This document shows positions 22,616 to 36,400 of a DNA stretch of 64,000 nucleotides, in pieces. The notes below the pieces were generated by a model. That model was not told the DNA's origin, did not search any database, and worked only from the letters and a program-made list of their open reading frames with translations. The DNA is from Phorcus lineatus (Eukaryota > Mollusca > Gastropoda > Trochida > Trochidae): positions 16,243,924-16,307,923 of the forward strand of contig OV121097.1 of NCBI GenBank assembly GCA_921293015.1, read 5' to 3'. The first letter of the stretch is position 1. Each line of letters starts with the position of its first letter. Made by a program: the position numbers and the translations under genes.

Positions 22616-23958
22616 GTAGGTTTTAAGATTAAATAACATTTTTACGATTCCGTTAGATTCCGATATCATTCACAATTTCATAAAAATGTAATTATACGGG
22701 ACATAGTTCGAGCTTTAGTTACTACTCGTTCAATAAAAAAGTGAGTGGTTGGGGTATTTAACTAGCGAATAAAAAAGTGAGTAAATACCGAAACCATGTC
22801 TGGTTTCAAAGAGATGTAATTAAACGTGAATGAGTTTCCAAATTTAATCATTTCTCACTGAATAATGATAAAGAAACAGCATGAAAATCGCTAACATAAC
22901 ATTTGCTTCTGCGCCGCTTACATTGCAACGTCAGTCTTAATAGCGGTGATGTTGCTTGGTCACATGGTTCTGAGATCATAAGGCAGGATCTTTAAAGGGC
23001 GACTGATAATTTGACTTACTCAGCAGTTAGGTCAGGCTATGCTATAGAAGAACTGGAACTATATATATCAGAACATTATCTCACAGAGACAACTTAAGTT
23101 ATCTTGTTCATGTTACCTCTGTTACAAGTTGGTCAAATTTCAGAATCTTAATTATCGTCCTTACTCTAAAGCATCAACTACCGTTTTACCAACTGACCCC
23201 TGTCTTGTGACGAAAAGTTTGAATCACAGGGAAATGAATGTTCAACACTATTTTGTCCATTTTCACATAGAAATTGACATCCTTTTGTACGTTCGAATGC
23301 TGTTTGCTTTAAAGGGAGAGAAAATAGAAGGGCAATCGAAAGTGAAAATAATTTAAGATATTTGGGTTGAAAGGAACAATCTTGTCTAAGTGATAACAAA
23401 GCTGCTTGAAATAACAGACACTTTAAATGTTCAAAGAACAGAAGTTAAATATCATTAGTTTATGACATATGTATTCCCTGTTCAACGATCTTATTATCTA
23501 ACCCAGTCAACCCTAGTCGGAGAAGACATTATCAAGTATGAAGCAAAATACACTTGGGAGATTTTTGTGTGTGAACCCTTTTTAATTATTTGAGGTATAG
23601 AAATGGATGTGATTGGCAGAACCAAACATAGTTCGTCCCTTTTAGAACTGCTTTTTTGAATTATGAACCATTGTCCTGCAATTTTAAATATTTACATTCG
23701 GTTCCCTAAAATCACCTTATTTATTTAATAATGTGAAGCCAAGCTAGAGATAGGATATGGAACTGTAAGTATTATATTACCAATAGTTGATTGAATTTCT
23801 AAAATTTCATAAGGAACTTTTTCAAGTATTGTTTTTCGATAGATTAAATCATTCTAAAACATTTTATAGGGAAATGAAATTATAAGATGTTTGACAAAAA
23901 AATGATGTGAATTATGTAAGTTATTCCAACCTATTCAATTGCACTTATATCCCAACAG
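22616..23958 (+). other. Gene B intron 7, colinear with the left end of the window
   Basis: No coding exon. The right part (about 23250-23958) matches gene A intron 7 in order, but without the 238-bp retroposon found in A. It includes a copy of the dispersed repeat at about 23505-23700. Confidence 0.6.
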
Positions 23959-24167
23959 GAACATCCCATTCGTTGATACTCTACAGAGGCGGGGTCAAAC
24001 TTCGCGAGATAGCTGTTGATGAATACTACAACTACGATAACCCAAGAGTCCACGTGTAAGTACAATGTGATAAAAATAAGGTCATCATTTTGCTGCATTC
24101 AGTGACATAGAATCTATAATGAGTAATAATTAACACAATTTATTTATAAATACATATTTTATTGTAG

Positions 24168-25044
24168 CTTTGACGAGCCTATAGAAGTGAGACCCGGGGA
24201 CGAGCTGAAGACGTCATGCGTCTACTCCTCGCTTGACAGAAACTTCACCACTCAATTCGGAGACGCCACATCAGATGAGATGTGTTTCTCCTTTATGACC
24301 TTCTACCCTCAGCAGAACCTTAAGACATCTTTCATGATTAGCTACAAGTCCATAGGCAGCTGCCACTTTTATGATACTGACTACCAGGGCTGCAACATGA
24401 GAACATTTCCTGATCTCACGGATCCTGTCATCACTCGGCACCTAACTGACGTCACGAGAGACTGTGTCCTGTTCGAGACATGCACCCAGAAATGTTATGA
24501 CATAATCCAGGCTGCCAAACAGCATAGCTGTCTTAAAGGAGATGTGTGGGATTTTCTCATCTACAGGATGTTTAGTACCATCGAAGGCGTCAACTTCCTA
24601 CTACGTCTTCAGTCCTGTGCCTGTGGACTCTCATCAGAAGCACCTCCAGTTCTGACGCCAATACCTGGAACGGAGTCTTCTTGCGACTGGCCTGGTCTCG
24701 TGAAAAGAACACCGACTCATCCCCTACTAAATCTCTACAGCAATGTCAAGGCCAGATGTGTTGCCATCGGACTCTGCTTGAAGGAGTGTATTCCAGCAGT
24801 GAAGGAGGCAAGGAGTCATCGATGTTTCCAGGGTTCTGAGTGGCACTATGGGCGAAGATACATGCATCAGAGCCTGGACTCTATTGCGTTGGAATTCCTT
24901 ATGGACTTTGAGTCTTGTAACTGTGAAATCTCGGCAACAAACCCTGAAACTACAACCCCCGTGACAGGAACGGCTGCCATCGCTTCAAGTTTTGCAGGAA
25001 TTTCGACAGTGGCAATGTCGTACACGTTTTTGTTCCTTTTCTAA
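24168..25044 (+). CDS. Gene B terminal exon (intact frame)
   Basis: It follows TTATTGTAG and runs open to TAA 25042-25044. Nearly identical in sequence to gene A's last exon, with the same doubled cysteine module, but it has one Thr/Pro repeat unit instead of three and ends in a hydrophobic tail (TFLFLF). The first ATG inside is at 24187, but the true reading enters from exon 8 (phase 2). The intact frame suggests that the damage upstream is recent, or that the 3' part is still under constraint or gene conversion. Confidence 0.8.
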
Positions 25045-26466
25045 AATTTAACGCACAACTGCAAAAAGATGCTATAAAACCGAATCAGCGTACTGGAAAG
25101 AAACATAATATTTATCAGTAATAAGCTTATTATGATGAACAAGTAAAATTTATCAATAAGGAATTCCTTGAAACCTTTAAGTCATATTGTGTAGTACTTA
25201 TATGACCTATCAAACATTACCAACAAATAATTTTCTTTTTATTGAACAGAACAGATTCTGAAATTATGTTTAAGCCGCTCAACAGACGTTAAACAGTGTT
25301 TGGATTTCGATGAAAATATTATTAAAACCGGTTTATTCTCACTCTACTGAGACAAGAGGTATCGAATAGTAATTATCAGCAACAACCTCTTTTTGAATAA
25401 TATAACATCATTGTTAGCGTTTTATATGATTGATCAAAAAGTCACTGAATTTGCATAATCTAGCTTACCCGGTGTTTTTAAAACATAAACACACAAATAA
25501 TAAACTTAAAGTAAACTAACAGGTACCTAAACGGATTTTCTTATATCATTATCTATAATTATTTATATTATTTCTTTTATCACTAACATCATGATATACT
25601 GCCTCCGCTTTAATAATCAATATTCAAACATATCCTTTTAGTTATCCGATCAAAAGAGAACGGAGAGAAAAGCTTAACATCCCCATGCTGAATATCAATA
25701 ATAACCTTAGTCATCTCAAAGACACGCGATTAACCCGTTGTTTCATGACTTACCACTCTTGCTACTGATAGATGATGTTCATCTCCACACAACGATTTCA
25801 CAAAAAAAGGTGTTCCTGATGTATTTCGTAGTACAGTGTATATGTCACCTAATCATATATATCAGATGATAATCATTATTTCGTGCTTTATTTTCATATT
25901 TCTATCATAGAAATCGATTTATTCCAGATTTTTTCCTCTGTAGTAACTTACCTTGATGCCTTTAATTTTCACTCTTTTTTAATGTTTTATGTACATAGTT
26001 TTACATTTTTTTCTTTTAGACATAACGACGATCATGTATATTCAATAAAAATCTAATAAACGAAAAACTAATTTTTTTATTGACACCATATATGTGAACA
26101 TATTCTCATCGCGATTAAAATCGATTCTGCTGATTATCTGGATATGAACCATCTCGATGCTTTCCTCTTGAAGGTTTCTTACAGTTCACAGAGTCATATG
26201 TTTCCTAGAGGTAATATTACAACACTTATTTTTCGGAACAGTATATATTATAAACACAGAAGATTTTCTAAACAACATATAACCACTACATTCTCTCGAA
26301 AAAAGAGGCCATACAGCACACATCTTCTCACATGACCTCTGTTACTGGTATCCTTTATTTCTTGTTTTTTAAAAAATATCTTAAAAGTGAAAATCTACAA
26401 AAGGATGTCCATCCTAATTGTTATCCAATCAAATATCGTCTGAGATATCCAATTGACGCTTGTCTT

Positions 26467-26575
26467 GTAATAATTATAATGGGTTTAATTGTAATAATCA
26501 TAATGGGTTTAATTGTAATAATTATAATGGGTTTAATTGTAATAATTATAATGGGTTTAATTGTATTAATTATAA
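26467..26575. repeat. 24-bp tandem repeat, about 4.5 units
   Basis: Units of TAATTATAATGGGTTTAATT plus GTAA are repeated head to tail with few changes. A frame through it encodes a repeating MGLIVIII peptide, which is a by-product of the repeat and not evidence of a gene. Confidence 0.85.
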
Positions 26576-28605
26576 TGTTCGCTCAACACACTAACTTAAA
26601 GGCACTAGCGCATGCCATTTCGTAAATACAACGAATGCACAGAATGTAGACCGGAAGTAATGAACGCAGTGCTGCATTAAATCTCCATGAACTACGTTAC
26701 AGAAATATTCAAATTTTGCCTACAGCCAGAAAAGCGAAACGGCAGCCGCTAGCCAATAATCGAATAAAATTTCTATTACTATGGTATGAAATCGGTTAAG
26801 TTACAAGATTGCTTGCTGAATAAACATTCTAACATGACACGAAAACTAGAATGAAGATACTGCTTTCTGATTGGTTACCACAATCAATTTTGGAGTGATT
26901 ATTTCTCTAATAATCACCTCTAAATATTTACGACCGATTCACATTCATACGCGCACGTTTACAAACTCCATTCGCTGAACCAATCTCATTGAAATGAAAT
27001 CTACATGCTCCACTACATTACGCCTGTAGATCTCACCAGGCTTCGTTACGTGAGCCGTCAGGTTTGCCTCTGACACTATTCAAATCAGCCAATCAGCGAA
27101 TTCGCCCCGTAATCTATGGTGCGGGCGAGTTGCATTTTGCTTGTACGCTTTTCAGATCTCGGAAACCACAAATATCCGAATGTTTTCCGAATGTCAAACT
27201 GCCTAAATACCCGAATTAATGTATTTTGTGTACATTCAATTTACCCTAGCTTGGTCTGTTGGACAAACAAGTTAAATCGAAGCTATGGAGTTACCTTTCG
27301 CAAAGCAAAAACTGCATTCCTCAACGTTATCCTTTAGTAGACCGTATCAATCCAAATGTTTTTCTGGAAACAGTTACGTTGAATAAACGTTTCGTCTTTT
27401 AGTTTGTAGTAATCGTTGAATAATTTAAAATTTCGTAAAACAAATTAATCATAAACATGCTGAGAAACAAAAACAACCAAAACATGTACAAATACCAATA
27501 TTAAGTTTCTTGATAATTATATATTAGTCATTTGCGACGTTTATATGTTAATGAGATTGACCCTTGTTTCGTCAAAGACTGAAATGTTATAACTAAATCT
27601 GCTGGGTTAAATGGTATTAATAGACATATGCAAATGACTTTAACTTGTTCTCTGTAAAATCGAAAATTTATAAGAGTTTTAACTTCTTCTTCAGTTATTA
27701 CCTGCAATCTCTTTGAAGGCAACCAAGAGACGCGCATTTTGATTGCTTGTTAGGTATCTGCAGCAAGCCAATGACATTTTGAGGTCAACCTGATGGCTTG
27801 AGTAAGGGAGCCTAGTAAGATCTATAATCTGCGTAAGGTAGTGTAGCAATGTTAGATTTTATTTTAATGAGATTGTCGCTGAACTTACTGTTTTCATCGC
27901 CTTCGACAACAGCAAAATGAATTTTAAATCAATTCTATACAGACATTGAGAATACCGTATTTTTTTTATGAAATTAAGAAGATAAATCCATTCTCTGGTA
28001 TATTTTTTGCCGAAGTAGTTTATTTTTTTATCACTAAATTTAATTTCAAACCGAGCTCGCTTCTTACCGTAACGCACGGTAGGTAATAGCGATTCGTCAA
28101 GTGAACAGAGGGGACGTACGTTATTCTTCAACTTTTCTTCCCTCTCATTCATAAGTGACCAGACAGTGTATTCAACCATGACAAACTATAAAGCTTTCTT
28201 GATCGTTTATTCAATCAGTTCACATCTTGCGTGAGAAGTTAGCGCTAGCATTAAACAAAATACTTTTAGAGTAACGTCCCTTGATTTGGTCAGTCCTTGT
28301 TGGTATTGTAGGGGTGATAGGTGTCCTATGTATTTACGTGAAAAACGTTACTCTGACGGGATAAAAAAAATCTGTCTTTTGTTGATTTTATCGTCAATGA
28401 AATAAATACTTAAGGGTTTTTTTTAAAACCTGTTGGTTTATGTTTTGATATTTTTTTTTATTATCGAAGCGTGTTCTTTGAAAATGAACTGTACTGTAGT
28501 TTCGAAAGCAAGTGGAACCGGTCTGTACTGGTTCGACCATATCACATTGTTGTTGCACAAGGCCAATTAGTTCCTCATTATATTTCTAATTAGTCATGTT
28601 AGAAT

Positions 28606-28788
28606 GGAGATAAATCCCTTCTGTTTTTTTATTTTGGGGGTTGTATGTCGTGCATTTTTCACCCCTAAATTTAATTTCAAACCGAGGTTTGAAATTAAAT
28701 TTAGGGGTGAAAGGTTTGAAATTAAATTTAGGGGTGAAAAATGCACGACATACAACCCCAAAATAAAAAACAGAAGGGATTTATCTCC
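28606..28788. repeat. Long near-perfect palindrome with an internal duplication
   Basis: The left arm starts GGAGATAAATCCCTTCTG and the right arm ends CAGAAGGGATTTATCTCC. The arms (about 75-80 bp) pair almost completely, through TTGTATGTCGTGCATTTTTC on the left and its complement on the right. Near the centre the segment TTTGAAATTAAATTTAGGGG occurs twice in tandem. A piece of the same arm, CTAAATTTAATTTCAAACCG, also occurs alone near 28036. No ORF. Confidence 0.85.
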
Positions 28789-30395
28789 TAAATATCTCAT
28801 CCTCTGTTCTCATTTCAGAGTTTAGGTAAATCGAAACTCAGCACACATTAATTTTACCTCATATGCCTTAGAAATAGCCAATTTCATGTCTTTAAGGATG
28901 CATAGGATGTGACAGGAGAAGACAATTTGTTTATTTCTTTATATTATTCTTTAATTACTCCAAAACCAACAAATCAAGAAAAATGGTGTAGTTTATGTAA
29001 AATAATTGTATAATTGCGTCGACACAGTACTAAGTCTATGATTATGAAATTATAAATGTAAACGATTTTCCAATAATTTACAACACACAACATGAGTAAA
29101 AAAAATTATTCATGACGTATAACGTCAATAGCACAGTTGTCATGGTAACGCACCTTCAAAGTGTATCTTCTCGGCTTGATAAATCTGCGCTGATTGTGAC
29201 GTAAATATTCTATACATGTTTCAAAATGCATATATTATTAAAGTTCCGTGTTTCTGCAACCTAAATGAAAATCGTAGTTATTTCACATATTTCTTGATTT
29301 AAACTCTTTCGCAAGAGACGAATAGATAAACGCCAAACTAATTTTATAACTATTTCTGTGACTACTGTAGGAAGTAAATCCGAGGCCCAAATGGAGAGGG
29401 GTCAATTATGTCGGTTTATTTACGAATACAACCATGTACTGAGTACTTTACAGGTCCGTAGGTCAACGAGACTTGAATAGTTAGGGTTTACATGGCCGAA
29501 ATGACGGCAGTCATAGCTGATCAAAAAGTGAGAGGACTTTTCCAGCATGAGGAAGTTCATATTGATGTCCTTATCCATCTTATGTATCGAAAACAACGTT
29601 AAAGGTTTTGTATCTTAGAGGCTCTGCGTGTTGTAGAATGTTAAGATGTATACCAATTAAATGATAAATACAGATATATTTGTGGCTTATGATCCTTTAA
29701 ATTCATTTAAGACTATAACGTGTTTGAATTACCCGTCAAATATATCTTAAACTTATTATCGGAAGTGAATTTGACACTCATTTACAAAGTTTGAACAAAT
29801 TTGTACCTCAAGTTCGTATGACTAAAAATATACAAAAATCATCTCAAATATTATAACAGTTACTTTACTTTGATCTTCGAGAAACTCCACAAAGCTTACC
29901 ATTATCATCAAAAATGTATAAAAATGAAAGCGATTGTTGTTATCCTCAAATAAATGAAAGGTTACACTCAATAATAATATGATTTTAATACAACTTCATA
30001 TAATCTTTTACTTCATGATTGTACCAATTCTTATGTAGCCCAAATTGGCGTTTTTAATAAATATAATGATTCTTATTTTTTTCTTATATATAACTAAATC
30101 TCCCCTCATAATTTCGTTTGAGTGGTATGTTCATATGTGATTTTTTTACACTATGATAGTTATTCATTTTAATGTGCATATTTTGAAACGCTAATATACA
30201 ATTATGTATGTCTGTCCAATGATATACATGACAATCGACAATAGATTGTCAACAAACAGTTGCCCCTGTACTCCAAGGTTAGGTTATGCAAACTGACCCA
30301 GTTTCTGGACTCGTCTTTGTCTGTTTCGAAACCCATGGTTCATTTCTCTCCGTTATATGACAGAGATAATTTGTCGGACGTACAAACTCGCCAAG

Positions 30396-30409
30396 ATGAT
30401 TTCCTTAAG
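30396..30409 (+). CDS. Gene C predicted first coding exon
   Basis: ATG ATT TCC TTA AG then donor GTAACC. It ends in phase 2, as do the predicted first exons of B, D and E, and matches the single leading base of exon 2 (31903, after ACCCCCAG). It gives MISLR leading into the hydrophobic stretch. Such a short exon needs transcript confirmation. Confidence 0.6.
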
Positions 30410-33400
30410 GTAACCATATTTTTATCTCTTGTTAACCCTGACAATCAACTAATGATAATAGAGGCGAATCGAGACGCATTAAGTAAAATATCTATACAAA
30501 AGAGATACTTAGTAAAAACAAAATTCACAATCTGTCTAAACAATGAGAAACCATGAGGATTATCTTCATGTTATCTTATTATTGTCTTTCGTCTGATAAC
30601 CCAATATTGATGAAAGGGGCCATTGGAATCAAGACACATTTAGTACAATATTCATAAAAGAGAAGTCTGCAGTTAAAACAAAATTAAACCTGTTGAGAAA
30701 AAATTAAAACCCACGATCGTTTTCAAAAAGTAACCCTGTTATTGTCTTTTATTGATATATAAAAATTATATATATATATATATAAATTCTGAAAACCGTA
30801 TGGTAAACAATGATAAATTTGCAGCAGAACAAAATATGACAATCTGTCTAGAAAAAGTGAAAATGAAATTCGATTCGTTTTGTTATTGATATGAAGAGTA
30901 AGATTCAATTGATTATGACCAGAGTAATAAGGAAAAAATTAACTCGAACACAAGTAGCATACTCCAGTAGAAAATGAAGTATAAAAGTCATACACATTTG
31001 CTAATTTGCATTTTTGAAAGTCACATTCATGTTTCCGTTATGCCCAAAATTATATCCAATCACCAATATAATAAATTCTAAATCAAAAGGAATATATTCT
31101 CTGAGTGTAACCATTGTTTGTGGATCTTTATCTCACAAAGTGGCAAGAATTTGCCCCGGTGTCATGGAAAATAATTATGTAAGAATGCAATTAGAATCTC
31201 ACTACAATGTGAACATTACCGCCCAAGACGTGCGAGATACGACCCGTCATTGAGCCAGATATGTTTGGGTAACCTCCAAATTCATCTTACATATTGTACT
31301 TACCTCAATCAGAAAGCATTTAAATCAAAATGAATCAAGTATATACACTGTGATAAAGATGATTATAAGATTGGACAGGGGCTGCTTGCGAGACTTGAAA
31401 CATGTTACGAACACGACACCACGAGGTGAAAAACAAGCGAAGTTTATTATGGCTATATAACTTGCTCAGAATGAAAACAAAAAGTGAATTATACACACTT
31501 CACCAAAATTCAACAAAAACAAGAAACTAAAATACTGCTGCAAGGTAAATGAGATTTTGAATGAAATTAATAAGCTTAAATTTTATCAAGAAGTTTTAAA
31601 AAATGTGTTTTCTTCAAAATGTTTTGAACAGACTATTTCCATGTACCATATTGACTCATAGACACATAACAACATTTAGATTGCAAAATTATTATTCAAC
31701 TCCATTAGTAAGAGGTTCTAAAGTCACCTTTACATGTATGTAAAGGGTGTCTATTGAGAAGATGAAACAGATACAAATTCAAGATTTATATATCACCAGA
31801 AGAAATGAGCGATTAATGCATAAACGGTTTAAACTACATGTATTTTTGTTGGTGACTTTTCTATTGCCTCTGAGTTGAGCAATTGGTACATCGCACCCCC
31901 AGGGTAACAGTGGCAGTCCTATTAATGGTACTGACAGGTACTCGGGCCTACAAACACTTCCAGGAAGTGATACCCAACGGGGACCGGGTGCCTCACCCCT
32001 GCAAGCCTAACTACCTATGGAGAGGGGTTGGGCATATGAATCCTCTCGGGGGAGGAAACCGGAACAGCTTTGGTAAAGACTTTGTCAAATACAAGCAGGT
32101 ATGAAACAGACCTGTGGATTATCTTGAGGATAAAATGATGTAACTTGATTTCTTCATTATTTTGAGAATTCATACAATTTTCAATAAAACACAATAAAAA
32201 AATAGACAGGTGGGGGAAAAAGAACAACCGTTTTGGGAAAAACTTTAACAGAACGAACTCTCGAAGATTGATCGTGCATCATTGTTTTTGAGAGGTCAGA
32301 GAAAACTCAATTTGTATGTGAATTTAAACACGTTTCGAAGAAGAGCAAATACTTCATGGAAAGGCAAGTGGGGGTTAAGAACAAACCGATTTTGAAAGTT
32401 CTTATAAAATATACGAATTATCGACCTTTGACTATTAATCCAAATACCTGATACCAAATAAAGACTATTATACATGCCACAAAACAGTTAAGGTCTATCC
32501 CTAAAACAAAAACAATCAAATTGTCTTGTAGTGGACCTCAGAGCTGTGCAGACTGGACTCTGATGGGGACGGACTGACCAACGGTCAGGAACTGGGAGAC
32601 CCTGACTGTGAATGGACACCCGGCGCATTCCCTGCTAGAAGCAGGAACATTTCACACCCAGGTAGGTTTTAAGATCCAAACCGTTCAACAGAGGTTACGT
32701 AGGCCATCTCTTCCCTGTAAGACCTGTTTCAAATGGGGCAGTTTCTTTGCTATAATATGGAATCCAGATTGATTACAATCAAAGTCAGCAACATTGTTTT
32801 AAAACCGAGAATTTGAACTCCCTTTTTTTACTCTATAGAAGACTTGAATTCTGGAATGGAATGTGGGTTATGCTGGTATTTCTTTTGAGACAGAATTCAG
32901 TCGGGGAAATATGAGGCCATGAATACCTCAACAGCTTCTCTCCCTTAGCGGAAGCAGTGATTTACCATTACTTACCAGACACACTCAAACGTGTGTACTT
33001 TCGTACAATTATACGTATACCCTGTGAATATCAACAAATAAAGAGCTAATTTCGAGGTTAGCTAAAAAGCCCAAGAAAACTGGAATCTGATTGGTCGGAT
33101 AATGATCGGCCCTACGAAATGATTGGCTGTCAATTTCGGAGTTCACGTGGACACGATTCTCTACCGGATTCTGTCAGATCCTAGATGATGTAACAACCCA
33201 TAATACAAGAGTAACGAATCCATGATTTGTTTTCAATGAGATTAAGAAAACTCAGTTAGTTAGTTAATTCAGTTATACCAAACGTTTCAATAGTATTATT
33301 TAATAGTGTAATCGGTTGCGTTCACTAATGCTTACATGGAAGAATGCCTACAGTCTTATCAAAACATCTTCATTCACCAGTGTCTTTATGTTAAACATTT

Positions 33401-36400
33401 ATTATTAAGAAAGTGGAATGTTCCACCTTTGCATACAACGAAGTCAAAACACCATTTTGTTGCACAATTTGTATTTTTTATCGATATTCTTATTGATTTT
33501 GTAATCGACATTTATAAAATGACATAAACAAGGTCTCTATCATTATGCAATATTGTAAAAAAAATTAAATTATTTATTTTTCTACAACATAAAAGTTTGG
33601 TTTGACGCACGACAAATGCAAATAGTATTTTTGAAAGTTTTATAACAAATGTTCATGAAATAGGGCGTGTGATTTCAGCTTCCGTTTCTGTCTTGATTGA
33701 TTTTCATTAAGATCTGTTTACTGTCATGTGAATGTCGTTTAAAGAAAAATGAGCGAGATAATTTCAATTAACGTCAGCAAGCTTTATATTTTTGGCATGT
33801 ATCAAAGCAAAATACGTGTAAAATGTCATTAAATATCTGAGTATTTCTTTAAACGGTACGGGGTGATGAGCAATATTTAGTTAAAAATGGATTTTGCTAC
33901 ATAAGGGTTATTTCAAAGAATGAAAGAATTAAAGTCAACAACTTATCTGCATTGTAATAAACGATCAACTCCATGCCTTGAGCTGCTATGTTCACAGCAA
34001 TTCTTATCGTCGCAAACTCCTATGTAACAGCAAAGCAAATAAAAAAAACTGTTCAAATATTCAGAGGTCACAGAGACACGCCCTATGGCTCGAGAGTCAA
34101 ACAACGGCGCGCCCATACTACATCATTAGAGGTCTTATATATTTCCTAGAGACGTGATCTTTGATGGACATTGGATATATACATAACCAATGCGGGACAT
34201 TTGTCTATTCCATCATGTTTAAGAGAGCAAATACCTAGTCTAGTGAAAACATAGAATTCAGAACGTCTAAGATATAGTTACGTTAGCGAATGTATACTTT
34301 GCTATGAAGAGGAGCACGCCTTTATTCCATGACATTTCGTTTGAAAATAAACGTGCCAATAAACAATGCATGTGATTGAATTATGTATGTGTCTAAACAT
34401 AAAAAATTTTCTCCTAAATACTCCCAAAACGCCAAAAAATTACAACCAAACGTTTTCGATGAAAAATAGGAAAGAAGCCGTATTCACATGGAAGAGAAAG
34501 AAAACTCCATTTTAATCAGTATAACCATCAATCAAAATTTTGTCTTTTTTTTGCAATGTTTATAGACATTTCCCATATTTTACCCAAAAATCATTTATAT
34601 TTTCGGTGACCCGTCATCGGAAATGGAACATTTACGTAAAAGCATTATAACATATTCCCCAAAGCATATGCATTGTATTTTTGAAAGCACAGCGATGCAA
34701 TTAACAGTCAAGACCTTGTATTGCATATGTTTGGACATTCTCTCCCAACGGAGTTAGCTCAGTCATAAATTCCTATACTACCTCTGCCCTAATATACGAT
34801 ATATAATATGTTATTCATGCATTCGGTGTTTTCATTGGCTGAAATATTGCCAGGTAGATTCAATATCGCACCGGTAGGGGCAACTGCCGGACGCCCGAGA
34901 AACCTTCGTATTAAGACAGAAGTTGTATAGGAATTTATGACGGAACTACCTCTGTTGAGAGAGAATGATGTTTGGATCATACTATCAATTTTCAACTCGT
35001 GTGCTTCGTGCATTATCCGTCAAGCGAAAGGGCACATAACTGACACAATATCTTTACACTTTTGTCAGCCCTCCGTAGCTCAGTGGGTTAAGGCGTCGAT
35101 CGCGAGTTAAGAATAGGGGTGTTGATTCACACCCTGTCAAACGTATATATCCATATTTATGAATCTTTGTAGGTGAATGTCCGAAACCTTGCCAATAGTT
35201 TTACATGCTGGTATGTATTTGGCCTCATCTCCTCCTTCAAATGATTTCAGGGATGACAATCACCTGCTCGAAAGTTTAAAGAGCCACTCCGTGAGTTGTT
35301 GGACTCATATACGCCAAACTTAATCAATGAGCAAATTGTCACTGATTAAATATCTTCTGATTAAGAATTACCTTTTAGGCAATTCTAATTCTTTTTCACA
35401 TTATGAAAACGCCTTTGTAATATCGCACAGATTTCAAAAATGGTTATTTTTCATTCAGTTTTACAATAATGAATGCATCAATCAAGTATGATATAGAGGA
35501 TATTATATGATTGTCCATGACAGAGTGCTTAATATTAGTATTTCCCGAGCGAGATATTAAGGCACGAGTGTCGTAAACATAGTATGTCATGGACACGAAT
35601 ATGATATTCTGTTTATTACCGAAGTCGAGAAATCAAAGAAACCAATCAAAATCAACATCCAAGCATAGGCATAGACGCATTTGGAACACAACATCATAGG
35701 CGAACTGTGACGTCAAAGCATTGTTTTTTACGTGACGTCAAGTGATATGTTGCCCTAGGGCATCGTATGAAAAATATGAACCCCGATATGATTGCCCTCG
35801 TAGGTAATATATGACCATATTATTAGATGTTAGATTTTTCAAGATCTTTCACATTTAGTTTTACAGTATCTGTTGTAATGTATGTTTGTTTAATTGCAAT
35901 CAAGATTGCACAAGAATGCTTTCCCCTTGAAATTCAGGTTACTCCGAACGAAGGCATTCATTTTCCCGGAACTACTGTCAAATTTGTTTCGGAACTAGTA
36001 GATGTTTTTCGTGAAAATCTGTAAAAATCAACTATTCCAATCAAAGTACTATAGTGACATTATTCTTTTTTCCGTAAAAGTCAATCAAAATGATATATAC
36101 TTCGTAAACTTTGTTTCATCAAAAAGAACCGAAAACCGTCAAAACGTTGCCAAATGTGTTAGTTGCGATTTTAATGACGCTTCTTTCTCTCCTACAGGCG
36201 TATGTGACCCGTGGGGCTCTGACAGGTGCGCGGAGACAAACAAGGATATCACTTGTGAGACTGGCGAGTTTGTATGTGACAGCATCAACAACCAAGGTAA
36301 TTTCTTAGTGATGAAATCGTTGTTAAAATGGAATTACGTTCGTTATTGTGTAATTGAAATACAATTAAATATTAAACGTTATGACAATATTTCAAGAAGT

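Larger units (their letters stand above)
13437..25044 (+). pseudogene. Gene B: temptin/DBH-type copper monooxygenase-like gene, disrupted
   Basis: Exons: 13437-13459 (predicted start), 16229-16421, 16806-16938, 19024-19131, 20132-about 20205 (truncated), 20664-20824, 22373-22615, 23959-24055, 24168-25044. Exon 1 encodes MFVADFF and ends in phase 2; joined to exon 2 it gives a good signal peptide. Exons 2-4 are the temptin-like module (IPNGGKVPNSCKPEELW, RNPFGLDF, CQMDSDGDG, FELGDPNC). Exons 5-8 and the start of exon 9 are the copper monooxygenase core, with HMHYLG (Cu_M His pair) in exon 7 and SDEMC in exon 9. Two lesions: exon 5 keeps only its first 74 or so bases, losing the His-His motif, and exon 7 is 243 nt instead of 244, with a shift near 22450. 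The terminal exon is intact and close to gene A's. An assembly error in exon 7 is possible, but it would not explain exon 5. Confidence 0.85.
25045..30395. other. Intergenic region between gene B and gene C
   Basis: No gene is supported. The first 1 kb is similar to the region after gene A. It holds a 24-bp tandem array (26467-26575), an inverted relative of a downstream-of-A repeat (26595-26760) and a long palindrome (28606-28788). Short ORFs are AT-rich and without motifs. The C promoter is expected just before 30396, but no clear core element is seen. Confidence 0.5.
32662..36197 (+). other. Gene C intron 3 (3.5 kb)
   Basis: No coding exon between the DSDGDG exon and exon 4. It holds the inverted-repeat element at 34736-34967 and a tRNA-like fragment at about 35068-35140. 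The region near 35500-35820 has repeat-like character (GTCATGGACACGAATATGAT, ACGTGACGTCAAGTGATATG), but I could not delimit an element. Confidence 0.5.

Noticed and set aside
26332-26625. Frame encoding a repeated MGLIVIII peptide
   Set aside because: It is a reading of the 24-bp AT-rich tandem array, without start context, domain or splice support.
35068-35140. tRNA gene
   Set aside because: A- and B-box-like sequences are present, but the two ends do not form an acceptor stem; treated as a SINE head remnant.
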